Assembly (NCBI GenBank): GCA_026770585.1
Contig: MU646305.1
Location: 1,971,319-1,983,781 of the forward strand
Reading direction: 5' to 3'
From: Baffinella frigidus
Taxonomy: Eukaryota > Cryptophyceae > Cryptomonadales > Baffinellaceae
DNA: 12,463 nucleotides
Numbering within the stretch: position 1 is the first letter of the stretch; every line of letters starts with the position of its first letter. This document shows, one piece after another, positions 7,284 to 11,817 of the stretch. A model generated the notes under the pieces. That model did not search any database and was not told the DNA's origin. It worked only from the letters and a program-made list of their open reading frames with translations. The position numbers and the translations under genes are program-made.

Positions 7284-8029
7284 AGATGTAGGGCTGGGCC
7301 CGCACGCGTCTTTAGGGTTCAGGGTGAAGGGTGTAAGGGTTGCCTGCAGAACACGCGGAACGCAGCCCGTCGATGCGCACCGACCGATCGATCGCGTGCA
7401 CGTCGAAGTACACCCCGAACCTGCCGGTTTAGGGTTTGGGTTTTGGATTTTGGGGGTTGGGGTTTGGGGTTGAGGTTTCGGGGGAAGGGTTTAAGGTTTG
7501 GTGGTAGGGGTTTAGGGGGAAGCGGCAGAGCTCGGGTTTCGGTGGCCAGGGGCGACGTTGGTGGCGCGGGGTTCAGGGCGTGGGTGGTCCCTCCTGCGGT
7601 TGAGGGGTTGGCCGGCTGTCGCTTATCATCGCCCAGGGTGAAGAATCGTTTTGTGGGGCGAGGGGATCGAGGAGCTCAAGAGGAGGAAGCGCGAAGTGAT
7701 GACAGATGTGGAAAGCCAGAGCTCACGCCCAGGGGGTGAGGGCAGGCGGGGGGGGCGCACCAGCCGTTGGCGGTCCGGGGCTTTGTGATCAACATCTGCT
7801 GCACTTTCGCGGCGGCCTTTGTCGCCTCCTGCATCGACAGCCCCAGCGCCGCACCTGACACGCGTCCCGCCGCCGCCGCTCTCGCCGCCGCGCCCGCGGG
7901 GGCTCTGCAGGTGGCCAGGTCCGCCGTGCGGGCCAGGGAAGGGAGCGCCGAGGGGGCGAAGAACGCGCATGCGGGGGAGAGCGTGCAGAGAAGTGCGAGG
8001 GCCGCGTAGGAGAGGCGGGACGCGCTCAT
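308..8029 (-). CDS. Eight-exon gene for a probable plastid-targeted protein with a beta-rich domain (spliced model)
   Basis: Joining eight minus-strand exons (8029-7761, 7420-7344, 7191-7163, 6126-6085, 5054-5016, 3207-3115, 1453-1388, 418-308) gives one frame of about 241 residues. The junction phases (2, 1, then 0 throughout) all agree, which chance would rarely give. Residues 1-23 form a signal peptide ending SPACAFF, followed by an Ala/Arg-rich transit peptide to about residue 65 (GLSM); this is the bipartite signal of complex red plastids. The rest carries NGWFGVYFDV, RIDGL, SITVQVH, KPEAWELLG, MPLPFDTPVVVNAGEK, RGFLVHTDHIGGLI and NAWEGRFTDFTSDIHL. The alternation of short hydrophobic strands suggests a beta-sandwich. 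It reminds me of an unnamed domain in algal proteins with an MFDV...ITI motif, but that is from memory. No catalytic residues are evident. An exon between the seventh and eighth could be missing. Introns are 150-1800 bp and full of repeats. Confidence 0.68.
424..594 (+). repeat. Degenerate telomere-like array (GGGGTTT type)
   Basis: It holds about twenty GGGGTTT, GGGATTT and GGGGTGT heptamers in a row, diverged from TTTAGGG. The G-rich strand is on plus and could form G-quadruplexes. It lies directly behind the exon 8 acceptor of the minus gene, so in the transcript it reads as C-rich and A-containing. Confidence 0.85.
769..804. repeat. Perfect 14-bp hairpin
   Basis: CATTATCAAACATG at 769-782 and its exact complement at 791-804 are separated by eight bases (CCAGCTGA) that are themselves almost palindromic. 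A GGTTTGGGGTTTAGGG stretch starts right after it. It is inside intron 7. Confidence 0.85.
835..870 (+). repeat. GAA microsatellite
   Basis: About eleven GAA units followed by GAGGAGGGGAC. A second purine tract of GGA units is at 925-970. Both create spurious Lys/Glu/Arg reading frames on plus and Ser/Leu frames on minus. Confidence 0.9.
888..1036 (-). pseudogene. Two short copies of the exon 7 donor edge
   Basis: At 888-912 and 1015-1036 the minus strand repeats the exon 7 end (TCGGCCCTATGGTC, GCGGCCCTGTGGTC), each including the GT of the donor. The similarity is only about 15-20 bases each, but both copies lie on the donor side of the exon, as the echo pattern predicts. Confidence 0.45.
1070..1358 (+). 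repeat. 38-bp tandem repeat, about 7.5 copies
   Basis: The unit contains GTGAGTGAGCATATGGTC and GAGAGAGTCTAGGGTGTAA and repeats almost without change (one T to G near 1304). Its TCTAGGGTGTAAG part resembles a telomere-like heptamer. The near identity of the units suggests recent expansion. Confidence 0.95.
1352..1387 (+). repeat. GGGGTTT telomere-like tract at the exon 7 donor
   Basis: Four GGGGTTT-type units end exactly at the exon 7 donor, so the intron begins GTCTAAACCCC on the minus strand. Confidence 0.8.
1388..1453 (-). CDS. Exon 7: RGFLVHTDHIGGLILRGG...
   Basis: This 66-base, 22-codon exon lies between a CCGCAG acceptor and an ATG/GTCTAA donor, phase 0 at both ends. Joined to exon 6 it reads NAGEK-RGFLVHTDHIGGLIL, a continuous strand-turn-strand pattern. 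The intron sequence on its donor side is CCCCAAACCCC repeats. A copy of its 5' part with the acceptor lies upstream in the gene at 1510-1555, and short copies of its 3' edge lie downstream at 1015-1036 and 888-912. Confidence 0.58.
1510..1555 (-). pseudogene. Decayed copy of the exon 7 5' part with acceptor
   Basis: After a GTCCAG acceptor the minus strand reads RGFLVHTHHIEGLLTH, against RGFLVHTDHIGGLILRGG in exon 7. It has no donor and runs into CCCTCTCCCC. If its acceptor were used, the frame would stay open for a time, so it could act as a decoy. Confidence 0.65.
1582..1612 (+). repeat. 31-base G run
   Basis: The homopolymer is uninterrupted and directly precedes TGCGCAGC. It may be real or a sequencing or assembly product; long C runs recur at 9992-10011 and near the window end. 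Confidence 0.85.
1677..1816. mobile_element. 140-bp foldback (MITE-like) element
   Basis: The left arm 1677-1707 and right arm 1786-1816 are inverted copies over about 31 bases (CTATTTTTCTTTCATTT and its complement are exact, with one indel and a few changes outside). The interior is AT-richer than its surroundings and has no coding potential. Its TGTGTAGAAATTTTCG word resembles TGTGTAGCAATTTTCG at 11600, so it may be kin to the 11098-11634 structure. Confidence 0.8.
1890..2010 (+). repeat. GAGGGT / GAGTGT microsatellite
   Basis: GTGAGG hexamers shift into GTGAGT hexamers midway, about twenty units in all. The long VRVRVSVSVS and HTHTHT frames across it are artefacts. Confidence 0.92.
2525..2566 (-). 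pseudogene. Decayed copy of the exon 6 3' part with donor
   Basis: On minus, CCCCTCCCCTTTGACA then GTCAACGCGGGTGAGAAG matches the exon 6 segment for PLPFDTPVVVNAGEK, but small deletions break the frame. The GT donor follows in register. It lies on the donor side of exon 6. Confidence 0.65.
2734..2894 (-). mobile_element. CCACACAG inverted-repeat element, complete copy 1
   Basis: The 161-bp element has ends CCACACAGAGGGCTACGGAG and, inverted, CCACACAGCGGACTGCGAAG, which are similar over about 27 bases. The interior has CCGTAGGAACCCCCCTATG and CTTATCGCTTAGGGG. It is too short to code for a transposase, so a non-autonomous (MITE-like) element is the likely class. Orientation is opposite to the copy at 4346. 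Confidence 0.82.
3115..3207 (-). CDS. Exon 6: VDFDNRQTQQ...PLPFDTPVVVNAGEK
   Basis: This is a 93-base, 31-codon exon, phase 0 at both ends, between an ATTGCAG acceptor and an AAG/GTACCC donor. The MPLPFDTPVVVNAGEK part has the proline and strand pattern of a beta-domain loop and edge strand. Two decayed partial copies flank it. A 5' copy at 3493-3525 (VDWDNRQTRQC) is cut by an inverted-repeat element. A 3' copy with its donor lies at 2525-2566 and has lost the frame. Its codon-like conservation against these copies makes it one of the best supported exons. Confidence 0.65.
3277..3492. mobile_element. 216-bp inverted-repeat element with GGAATCC ends
   Basis: The ends are inverted copies for about 55 bases (GGAATCC, CCCACACTAATAGGGT, CGGACT, AAAACCGGG, GTTAGGCCTACGG). 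The interior starts with about six tandem GTAGGGC heptamers. It lies directly against codon 11 of the exon 6 5' copy, which it cuts short. Confidence 0.82.
3335..3374 (+). repeat. GTAGGGC heptamer array
   Basis: About six perfect GTAGGGC units lie inside the GGAATCC element. This is a seven-base unit like the telomere-type TTTAGGG but with a different sequence. It probably arose from the CTACGGTAGGGC core of the element. Confidence 0.85.
3493..3525 (-). pseudogene. Decayed copy of the exon 6 5' part with acceptor
   Basis: After GTTGCAG the minus strand codes VDWDNRQTRQC, against VDFDNRQTQQS in exon 6, then meets the GGAATCC element. It lies on the acceptor side of exon 6. Confidence 0.7.
3561..3765 (+). 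repeat. Mixed telomere-like array (GGGGTTT, GGTTTAGGG, GGGTTCA)
   Basis: It contains perfect runs of GGGTTCA as well as GGTTTAGGG, GGGTCTA and GGGTATA variants. The blockwise change of unit along the array suggests local expansion of single variants and not a decayed chromosome end. Confidence 0.88.
4011..4095. repeat. CCTTAAGTCAA inverted pair
   Basis: CCTTAAGTCAA at 4011-4021 and its exact complement at 4085-4095 frame 63 bases. A related CCTAAGTCAA is at 3982. It resembles the AAGTTGAC hairpin ends in the plus gene. Confidence 0.6.
4141..4299. mobile_element. 159-bp inverted-repeat element containing direct repeats
   Basis: The ends ACCACGCAGGGC...GGGGGTATTC and their inverted copy at 4268-4299 match for about 25 of 30 bases. 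Inside are two copies of ATTCAAAAGTCAATTTTT 32 bases apart (4166, 4198) and two of AAACGGCTCCAAGAACGAG 20 bases apart. Confidence 0.7.
4346..4508 (+). mobile_element. CCACACAG inverted-repeat element, complete copy 2
   Basis: This 163-bp copy has CCACACAGCGGACTTGGGAC at the left and CCTTGGTGGTCCTCTGTGTGG at the right. It shares AACCCCTAAGCGATA, AACCCGTAGGGGCATAGG and CCTACGGATAAGGTAACGG with the inverted copy at 2734-2894. No clear target duplication is visible. Confidence 0.82.
4573..4780. mobile_element. Inverted-repeat element with CTACGGTAGGCC core
   Basis: Two direct left arms (about 4573-4630 and 4635-4690) and one inverted right arm (about 4727-4780) share ATTAGGGTAGTTAAG and ACTACGGTAGGCCG. 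The right arm also matches the right end of the 3277-3492 element (CGGCCTACCGTAG, ACCGTAGG, TAACT), so the two belong to one superfamily. Confidence 0.7.
5016..5054 (-). CDS. Exon 5: KPEAWELLGKTEM
   Basis: The exon follows a TTCGCAG acceptor and reads KPEAWELLGKTEM in phase 0, ending at a GTCATG donor. An alternative donor 12 bases on (GTACAG at 5003) would add VMNM. The frame stays open further, so the 3' end is not decided by a stop. The acidic/basic segment with a central Trp continues GHQGKEE of exon 4 and precedes VDFDN of exon 6 without a frame break. A plus-strand open frame over the same bases is probably a shadow. Confidence 0.52.
5192..5275 (+). mobile_element. CCACACAG element, left part only
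   Basis: CCACACAGCGGACTTCGAAG, AACCCCTAAGCGATAAGA and GGTAGGCAACCCGTAGGGAC match the complete copies, then similarity ends at about 5275. The right end is missing. Confidence 0.75.
5629..5755. mobile_element. 127-bp inverted-repeat element (CCACGCCAGATT ends)
   Basis: CCACGCCAGATT at 5629-5640 and its exact complement at 5744-5755 bound the element. Inside are two AAAGTCAA words and a GTACCGTA...GTACGGTA pair. Confidence 0.65.
5844..6084 (-). pseudogene. Tandem copies of the exon 4 3' part with donor
   Basis: Two units of 112 and 127 bases repeat the end of exon 4 plus the start of its intron. The copy at 5973-5996 has its own CATGCAG/CTATGCAG-type acceptor, reads MGHQGKEE in phase 0 and keeps the GTTAGT donor, so it could be a usable cassette micro-exon. 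The copy at 5846-5870 has one extra base and a stop. The spacer includes TTTAGGG units and a conserved CAGTACAGAGAGTGACC-like stretch. Confidence 0.65.
5914..6077 (+). repeat. TTTAGGG tracts within the tandem exon 4 copies
   Basis: Perfect TTTAGGG units at 5917-5963 and 6060-6076 are the closest in the window to a true plant/algal telomere repeat. They sit at the same position in each tandem unit, so they were copied with it. A reversed tract, CCCTAAACCCTAAACCC, is at 6308-6324. Confidence 0.85.
6085..6126 (-). CDS. Exon 4: VHACKIGGHQGKEE
   Basis: This 42-base, 14-codon exon lies between a GGGAGCAG acceptor and a GAGGAG/GTTAGT donor and is phase 0 at both ends. It extends the SITVQ strand of exon 3 into VHACK and ends GHQGKEE. 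Two decayed copies of its 3' half with the donor follow downstream in the same intron, at 5973-5996 and 5846-5870. This is the most complete of the three copies because only it has the VHACK half. Confidence 0.55.
6740..6950. mobile_element. 211-bp inverted-repeat element with internal hairpin
   Basis: Ends of about 32 bases (CCACTCGAGGCT, GAAG, TATTTTAAA) are inverted copies. Near the right end is a perfect 18-base palindrome, GACTATTTTAAAATAGTC (6913-6930). In the middle is a perfect 16-bp stem, TTGGTCACGTATCTGG, at 6810-6825 with its complement at 6836-6851 and a ten-base loop. Confidence 0.82.
7036..7150 (+). repeat. GGGGTGT telomere-like array
   Basis: About fifteen heptamers, mostly GGGGTGT with GGGGTTT and GGGGTTG variants, end close to the exon 3 donor. 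Confidence 0.9.
7163..7191 (-). CDS. Exon 3: 29-base micro-exon (AEGESITVQ)
   Basis: It is bounded by an ACCAG acceptor and a CAG/GTCTGC donor. Entering in phase 1 it reads G-AEGESITVQ and leaves in phase 0. Alone it would not be convincing, but the phase fits exon 2, and the peptide supplies the expected next beta strand (SITVQ) before VHACK of exon 4. Telomere-like GGGGTGT and GGTTGAG arrays lie on either side. Confidence 0.55.
7198..7525 (+). repeat. GGTTGAG, GGTTTAG and GGGTTTG tracts around exon 2
   Basis: GGGTTGA units (7198-7285), GGTTCAGGG words (7313-7340) and GGGGTTT/GGTTTGG units (7424-7525) fill introns 1 and 2 of the minus gene, leaving exon 2 as the non-repetitive island between them. 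Confidence 0.82.
7344..7420 (-). CDS. Exon 2: FGVYFDV...RIDGL segment
   Basis: This is a 77-base exon between a CCGGCAG acceptor and a GC donor (CAG followed by GCAACC). Its first G completes the Trp codon left by exon 1, and its last G leaves phase 1 for exon 3. It codes for FGVYFDVHAIDRSVRIDGLR and a short SACSA tail, a pattern of alternating hydrophobic residues typical of two beta strands. It is an island of non-repetitive coding-like sequence with CCCTAAACC-like repeats on both sides. The donor is non-canonical, so the exact 3' end is the least certain part. Confidence 0.6.
7761..8029 (-). CDS. Exon 1: start codon, signal peptide and plastid transit peptide
   Basis: It codes for 89 residues plus two bases of a split codon. 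The ATG at 8029 was chosen because a hydrophobic signal sequence (MSASRLSYAALALLCTLSPA) begins directly there; the frame stays open upstream for 44 residues, but starting there would bury the signal peptide. The CAFFAPSALP motif places a phenylalanine at the expected signal cleavage point, as in plastid preproteins of heterokonts, haptophytes and cryptophytes. Arg/Ala-rich sequence follows to GLSMQ, a likely transit-peptide cleavage area, then a short basic helix (QEATKAAAKVQQMLITK). The exon ends in NG plus TG at a GTGCGC donor and joins exon 2 to make the Trp of NGWFGVYFDV. Confidence 0.72.
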
Positions 8030-8320
8030 TGTTGCGGTGGATCGGGGAACGTGTGGACCGCCGGGCGCGTCAGGCAGCGTGGCTGCTTCGGTGGTGCGAT
8101 TGAGAGCCGGGACGATCGGAACGGAGGCCGTGAGGGTCTCGCTTCGACCAGACGCACGCAAGGACCCTGGTTCTGGTGGTCAATCAAAAGTCAATTCAGT
8201 GGACGGGTCCCCGAGATTCGACCATAAGTTGACACATTTCGAGCGAGAAGAAAAGGAGATGACTTTTGAAATACACCCTCTCAAGAACCCGGCGTGGTTT
8301 GAAAATCGCAGGTGGACGAG
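8030..8320. promoter_or_regulatory. Shared divergent upstream region of the two genes
   Basis: The 291 bases between the two start codons must hold both promoters if the models are right. I see no TATA box. A small inverted pair, TCAAAAGTCA at 8184-8193 and TGACTTTTGA at 8260-8269, frames 86 bases that also contain ATAAGTTGAC; the same TCAAAAGTCA word occurs in introns (4168, 4200), so it may be a mobile hairpin and not an operator. Unlike most of the window, the region has no telomere-like heptamers. Confidence 0.45.
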
Positions 8321-8512
8321 ATGGCTGCTCGGCGGGTCGCGATGGACAGCCCCGCCACGGAGCGTCGGCTGGCTGTGACTGGCGCCGCCCACGCGGAGCG
8401 CGTGGCTGCGGCGGGCGTGGCTGCGGCGGCGTTTCCCGCTTCGCCTGCAGCGTTCCGGCCAGTAAACCGGGATCTGAGGCGCGCTGGGCAGCACGACAGT
8501 CCGGGGAAGCCG
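8321..8512 (+). CDS. Exon 1 candidate of the ankyrin gene (Ala/Arg-rich N-terminus)
   Basis: It opens at the ATG at 8321, which has G at -3 and +4, and reads 64 residues beginning MAARRVAMDSPATERRLAV. The frame is also open just upstream from an ATCGCAG at 8311, so an earlier exon could join there instead. It ends at an AAGCCG/GTGACC donor in phase 0, which fits exon 2. The peptide is low in complexity and has no recognisable domain, so this is the weakest of the first five exons. A 246-codon open frame on the minus strand across 8281-9021 is a shadow of this gene. Confidence 0.42.
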
Positions 8513-11500
8513 GTGACCCGCCCGCTCTGTGCTTGAATTGCTCTGCGGTGGTCTGCTTGTTTACGGTGAACGTCTGGCGCCTCGTGGACTAGAGCTGCCG
8601 TGCACGCGAGGTTGCCACTCTTCAGCGGGAACGTGCGGGTCTTAACGGGATCGCTCCTCCACAGGGCGGCGCGGCTCGGGGACTCCCGCTGCTCGAGGTG
8701 GTGCGGCTCGGGGATGTCGGCGCACTGGAGAGCGCACTCGCAGACGCGCGACAGCGCGGAGTGCTCCAATCGGTGCTCGGGGAGCGGGATCTCCGGCGGC
8801 AGACGGCGCTCCACTCGGCGGCGGCGGCAGGGCAGTGGGAGATGGTCTCCCTCTTGATAGACTACGGCGCGGCTGTGAACGCCGTGGACGGAGGTGGGGA
8901 GTCGCCGCTGCACAAGGCCGCCGGGAACGGGCACGCCGAGACGGTGCGGGCGCTCCTCAACGCCGGGGCCGAGAACGTCCCGGACCGCCGCGGGCAGACG
9001 GCGCTCTACAAGGCCGCGCACCGCGGGCAGGCGGGCGTCGTGCAGGTGTAGGGGCTTGAGGTTTAGGGTTAAGGGTATACAGCCCTTCCCCGGGGGCTTG
9101 AGGTTTAGGGTTTAGGGTGTACACCCCTTCCCCGGATTCCCGTGCTGATTGGCGACGCGTCCCCCCGCTCCCTCTCGCTTCTTCCCTGCACCTGCTAACC
9201 CCTAAACCCCTACTCCAAATACTAGGTGATGCTCGGGGGCGACGCCCCGTGGTCCGGGTCCCTCCTCTCAGACCTCTCGACGGCGGACGTGGAGGGGCGC
9301 TCGACGCCGCTGCATGCCGCGCTCTCCGGGGGGCATGCGGAGGTTGTCAGAACGATCCTCGCGTGCATCCCCGACGGCGCCCTCCGCAAGTACGACCCCT
9401 AGCTCCGTCTCACAGTCTTTTTCGTGAGCCTTTTCGCTCCACAGTTGTCGGGTTTGTACCGCGGACCTGGGGTGTCGACTTGAGGAGAGTCTTTCTAGGG
9501 GAGAGCGAGGTGCAGCGGCGCTCTCCGGTGGCACGTTGAGGGACCTGAATAGATTTAATTTCGGGAACTGTCCATCTAAAAAATTACGGTACACACCCAG
9601 CTATTTAAAAGCCCTAAAAGTACGAAATGGCTCAATCGCCAAGTCAAATCTGAAATTAAATCTATTCAGGAACGCGAAGAGACCAGGGCAACTTCTTCAC
9701 ATCATCCTCGCACAAAATAAATCCGCGCCCCCCCACCCCCGCGTAGGAAGCTTCTGCACGAGGAGGACCGGGGGCGGTGGCGCATGTCGGCGTCGTCGCC
9801 CTCATGATTGCATCAACTTATTTCCGGGAAATCGAAGGTTGCTACGGTATGAAATGGTGTGCAATGCCGTAATGCTACGGTATGCAATACCGTAGGAAGT
9901 CCCTGGTGGCTGCTAAGTGGCAGGGCAACTTCTCCACATCCCTTCGTAGCCCTCTGTCCGTCTACCACAAAATAAAACCGCACACCATAAATCCGCCGCC
10001 CCCCCCCCCCCGCGCGCAGGAAGCTTCTTAACGAGGAGGACCGGTGGCGTATGTCGGCGTCATCGCTCCTCTCCGAGGAGGGGGCATCGGCGGGGAGCAA
10101 GCGCGTCGTGTCCGGCGTGCGCGCAGGTCTCCTAGCATTTTTGCTCCTAAGTTGACGAATTTGAGCAAGCGCGTCGTGTCGGGGGTCCGCGCAGGTTTTG
10201 CTCCAAAGTTGACGGGGTTGTACGAGACACCCGGCGTGTTAACTTAGGGATAGTCTTCCAACGCAACTGGGGGAGGAGGGGGCATCGGCGGGGAGCAAGC
10301 GCGTCGTGCCCGGCGTGCGCGCAGGCCTCCTAGCTTTTTCGCTCCTAAGTTGACGGGTCCTAAGTTGACGGGTGTGTCAACTTAGGGATAGTCTGCCAAC
10401 GGGTTTCTTAACATAGGGATAGTCTGGTAACTTAGGGATAGTCTGCCACACCCGGCATGTTATCTTAGGGATAGTCTTCCAACGCAACTGGGGCAGGAGG
10501 GGGCATCGGCGGGGGGCAAGAGTGTTGTCTCGGGGGCCAGCGCAGGTCTCCTAGCTTTTTCACTCCAAAGTTGACGGGTTTGTACCGCACACCCGCCATG
10601 TCAACTTAGGAATAGCCATGTCAACTTAGGAATAGTCATGTCAACTTAGGAACAGTCCGCGCAGGTCCTTTTGCCCCCCCTGGCCTCCTTGATCGGGCCG
10701 AGTCTTTGAGTTCTCGACATCGTGGGAAATTAGTCAACGCGAAATTAGTCAACCGGTCTCGCGTGCGCAGGGCGGCGGCGCGTGGGGAGGCCGAACGCGC
10801 CCAGGGGCTTGGGGCCATTCTGTACATTTAGTGTTTTAAAACTCTTCGATTTGTACCAGAAATAGTTGAGATGGACAGTTCTTGGAGCCATTCTGTACAT
10901 TTAGTGTTTTAAAACTCTTCGATGCGTACCAGAAATAGTTTAGATGGACAGTTGAAGGGGCCCGGCGAAATTGCTCAAGCGGCCTCGCGTGCGCAGGCGC
11001 GGCGGCGCGTGGGGAAGCGGAGCGCGCGGAGCGGCGCCAGCGCGCCCAGCTCACACGCGACCTCATCCTCGCAAGGTCTCGCCCGTCCATTTATTATACA
11101 TGTTTTTAAAAACTGCGAAAATTACTACACGCGTTGTTTACAAGTGATAGTACGCGCACGCGCGGCCCCCACCCTCGGACGGTGCCGCCCGAACCCTAGC
11201 TCTGCTTCACTCACTCGGGTTGACCGACTATTCCCAAGTTGACGTCCTGGGGTGTGTGGTACAAATTCGGCAACGTTGTAGCGAAAACGAGCCCGGGCTC
11301 ACGAATTGGGGAGCGCCCGAATAGACTGAGAGGCAGGGAGGCGAAGCGCGACCTCACTCTCGCTTGGTCTCGTCCCAACTGTTATCTAGCTCTGCCTCAG
11401 TGTATTTGGGCTCGCCAGTTTGGTGAGCCCGGGCGCTTTGGAGCGGGAAAGTTGTCGGGTTTGTATCGCAAACTTGCGATGTCGACTTGAGCATAGTCGG

Positions 11501-11775
11501 TCCCTCCAACCGTGCCCCGCCTCCCACCAATGCGCGCACAGCGTGAGCATATTATCACTTGTAAAACACATGTGAGCGTACTATCATTTGTACAACACTT
11601 GTGTAGCAATTTTCGTAGTTAAAAAACATGCGGCCTTATCCTCGCGCGGTGCCGTCCCAATCATGAGAGTGAGAGAGAGAGTCGCTTTATTGTGGAACTG
11701 CAGCTCAGCGGGACTACAGAAACCCCCAAACCTGAAGCCCGAACGGACTACTCACTCGGTGTGGATAATTTCATG

Positions 11776-11817
<42 letters not shown>

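Larger units (their letters stand above)
9390..10019 (+). other. Intron 3 of the ankyrin gene
   Basis: It holds a TTGAC-type hairpin unit (9441-9485), a 127-bp inverted-repeat element, a CTACGGTAT palindrome, and a tandem doubling of the region before exon 4 (CAGGGCAACTTCT and ACAAAATAAA at 9687-9725 and 9917-9977). The second copy carries an insertion resembling the right end of a CCACACAG element (CCCTTCGTAGCCCTCTGT). Confidence 0.55.
10127..10996 (+). other. Intron 4 of the ankyrin gene: exon copies and TTGAC hairpins
   Basis: It consists largely of repeated blocks, each holding an exon 4 3' copy, CTCCTAGC, a TTTTTCGCTCC-like word, an AAGTTGAC...GTCAACTTAGGGATAG hairpin and CTTCCAACGCAACTGGGG. 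A 73-bp direct repeat and an exon 5 5' copy follow. Confidence 0.6.

Noticed and set aside
8281-9021. 246-codon open frame on the minus strand
   Set aside because: It lies antisense to the ankyrin exons, and its repeated VERRLP/VQRRLP pattern is the complement of the TALH-type ankyrin motifs.
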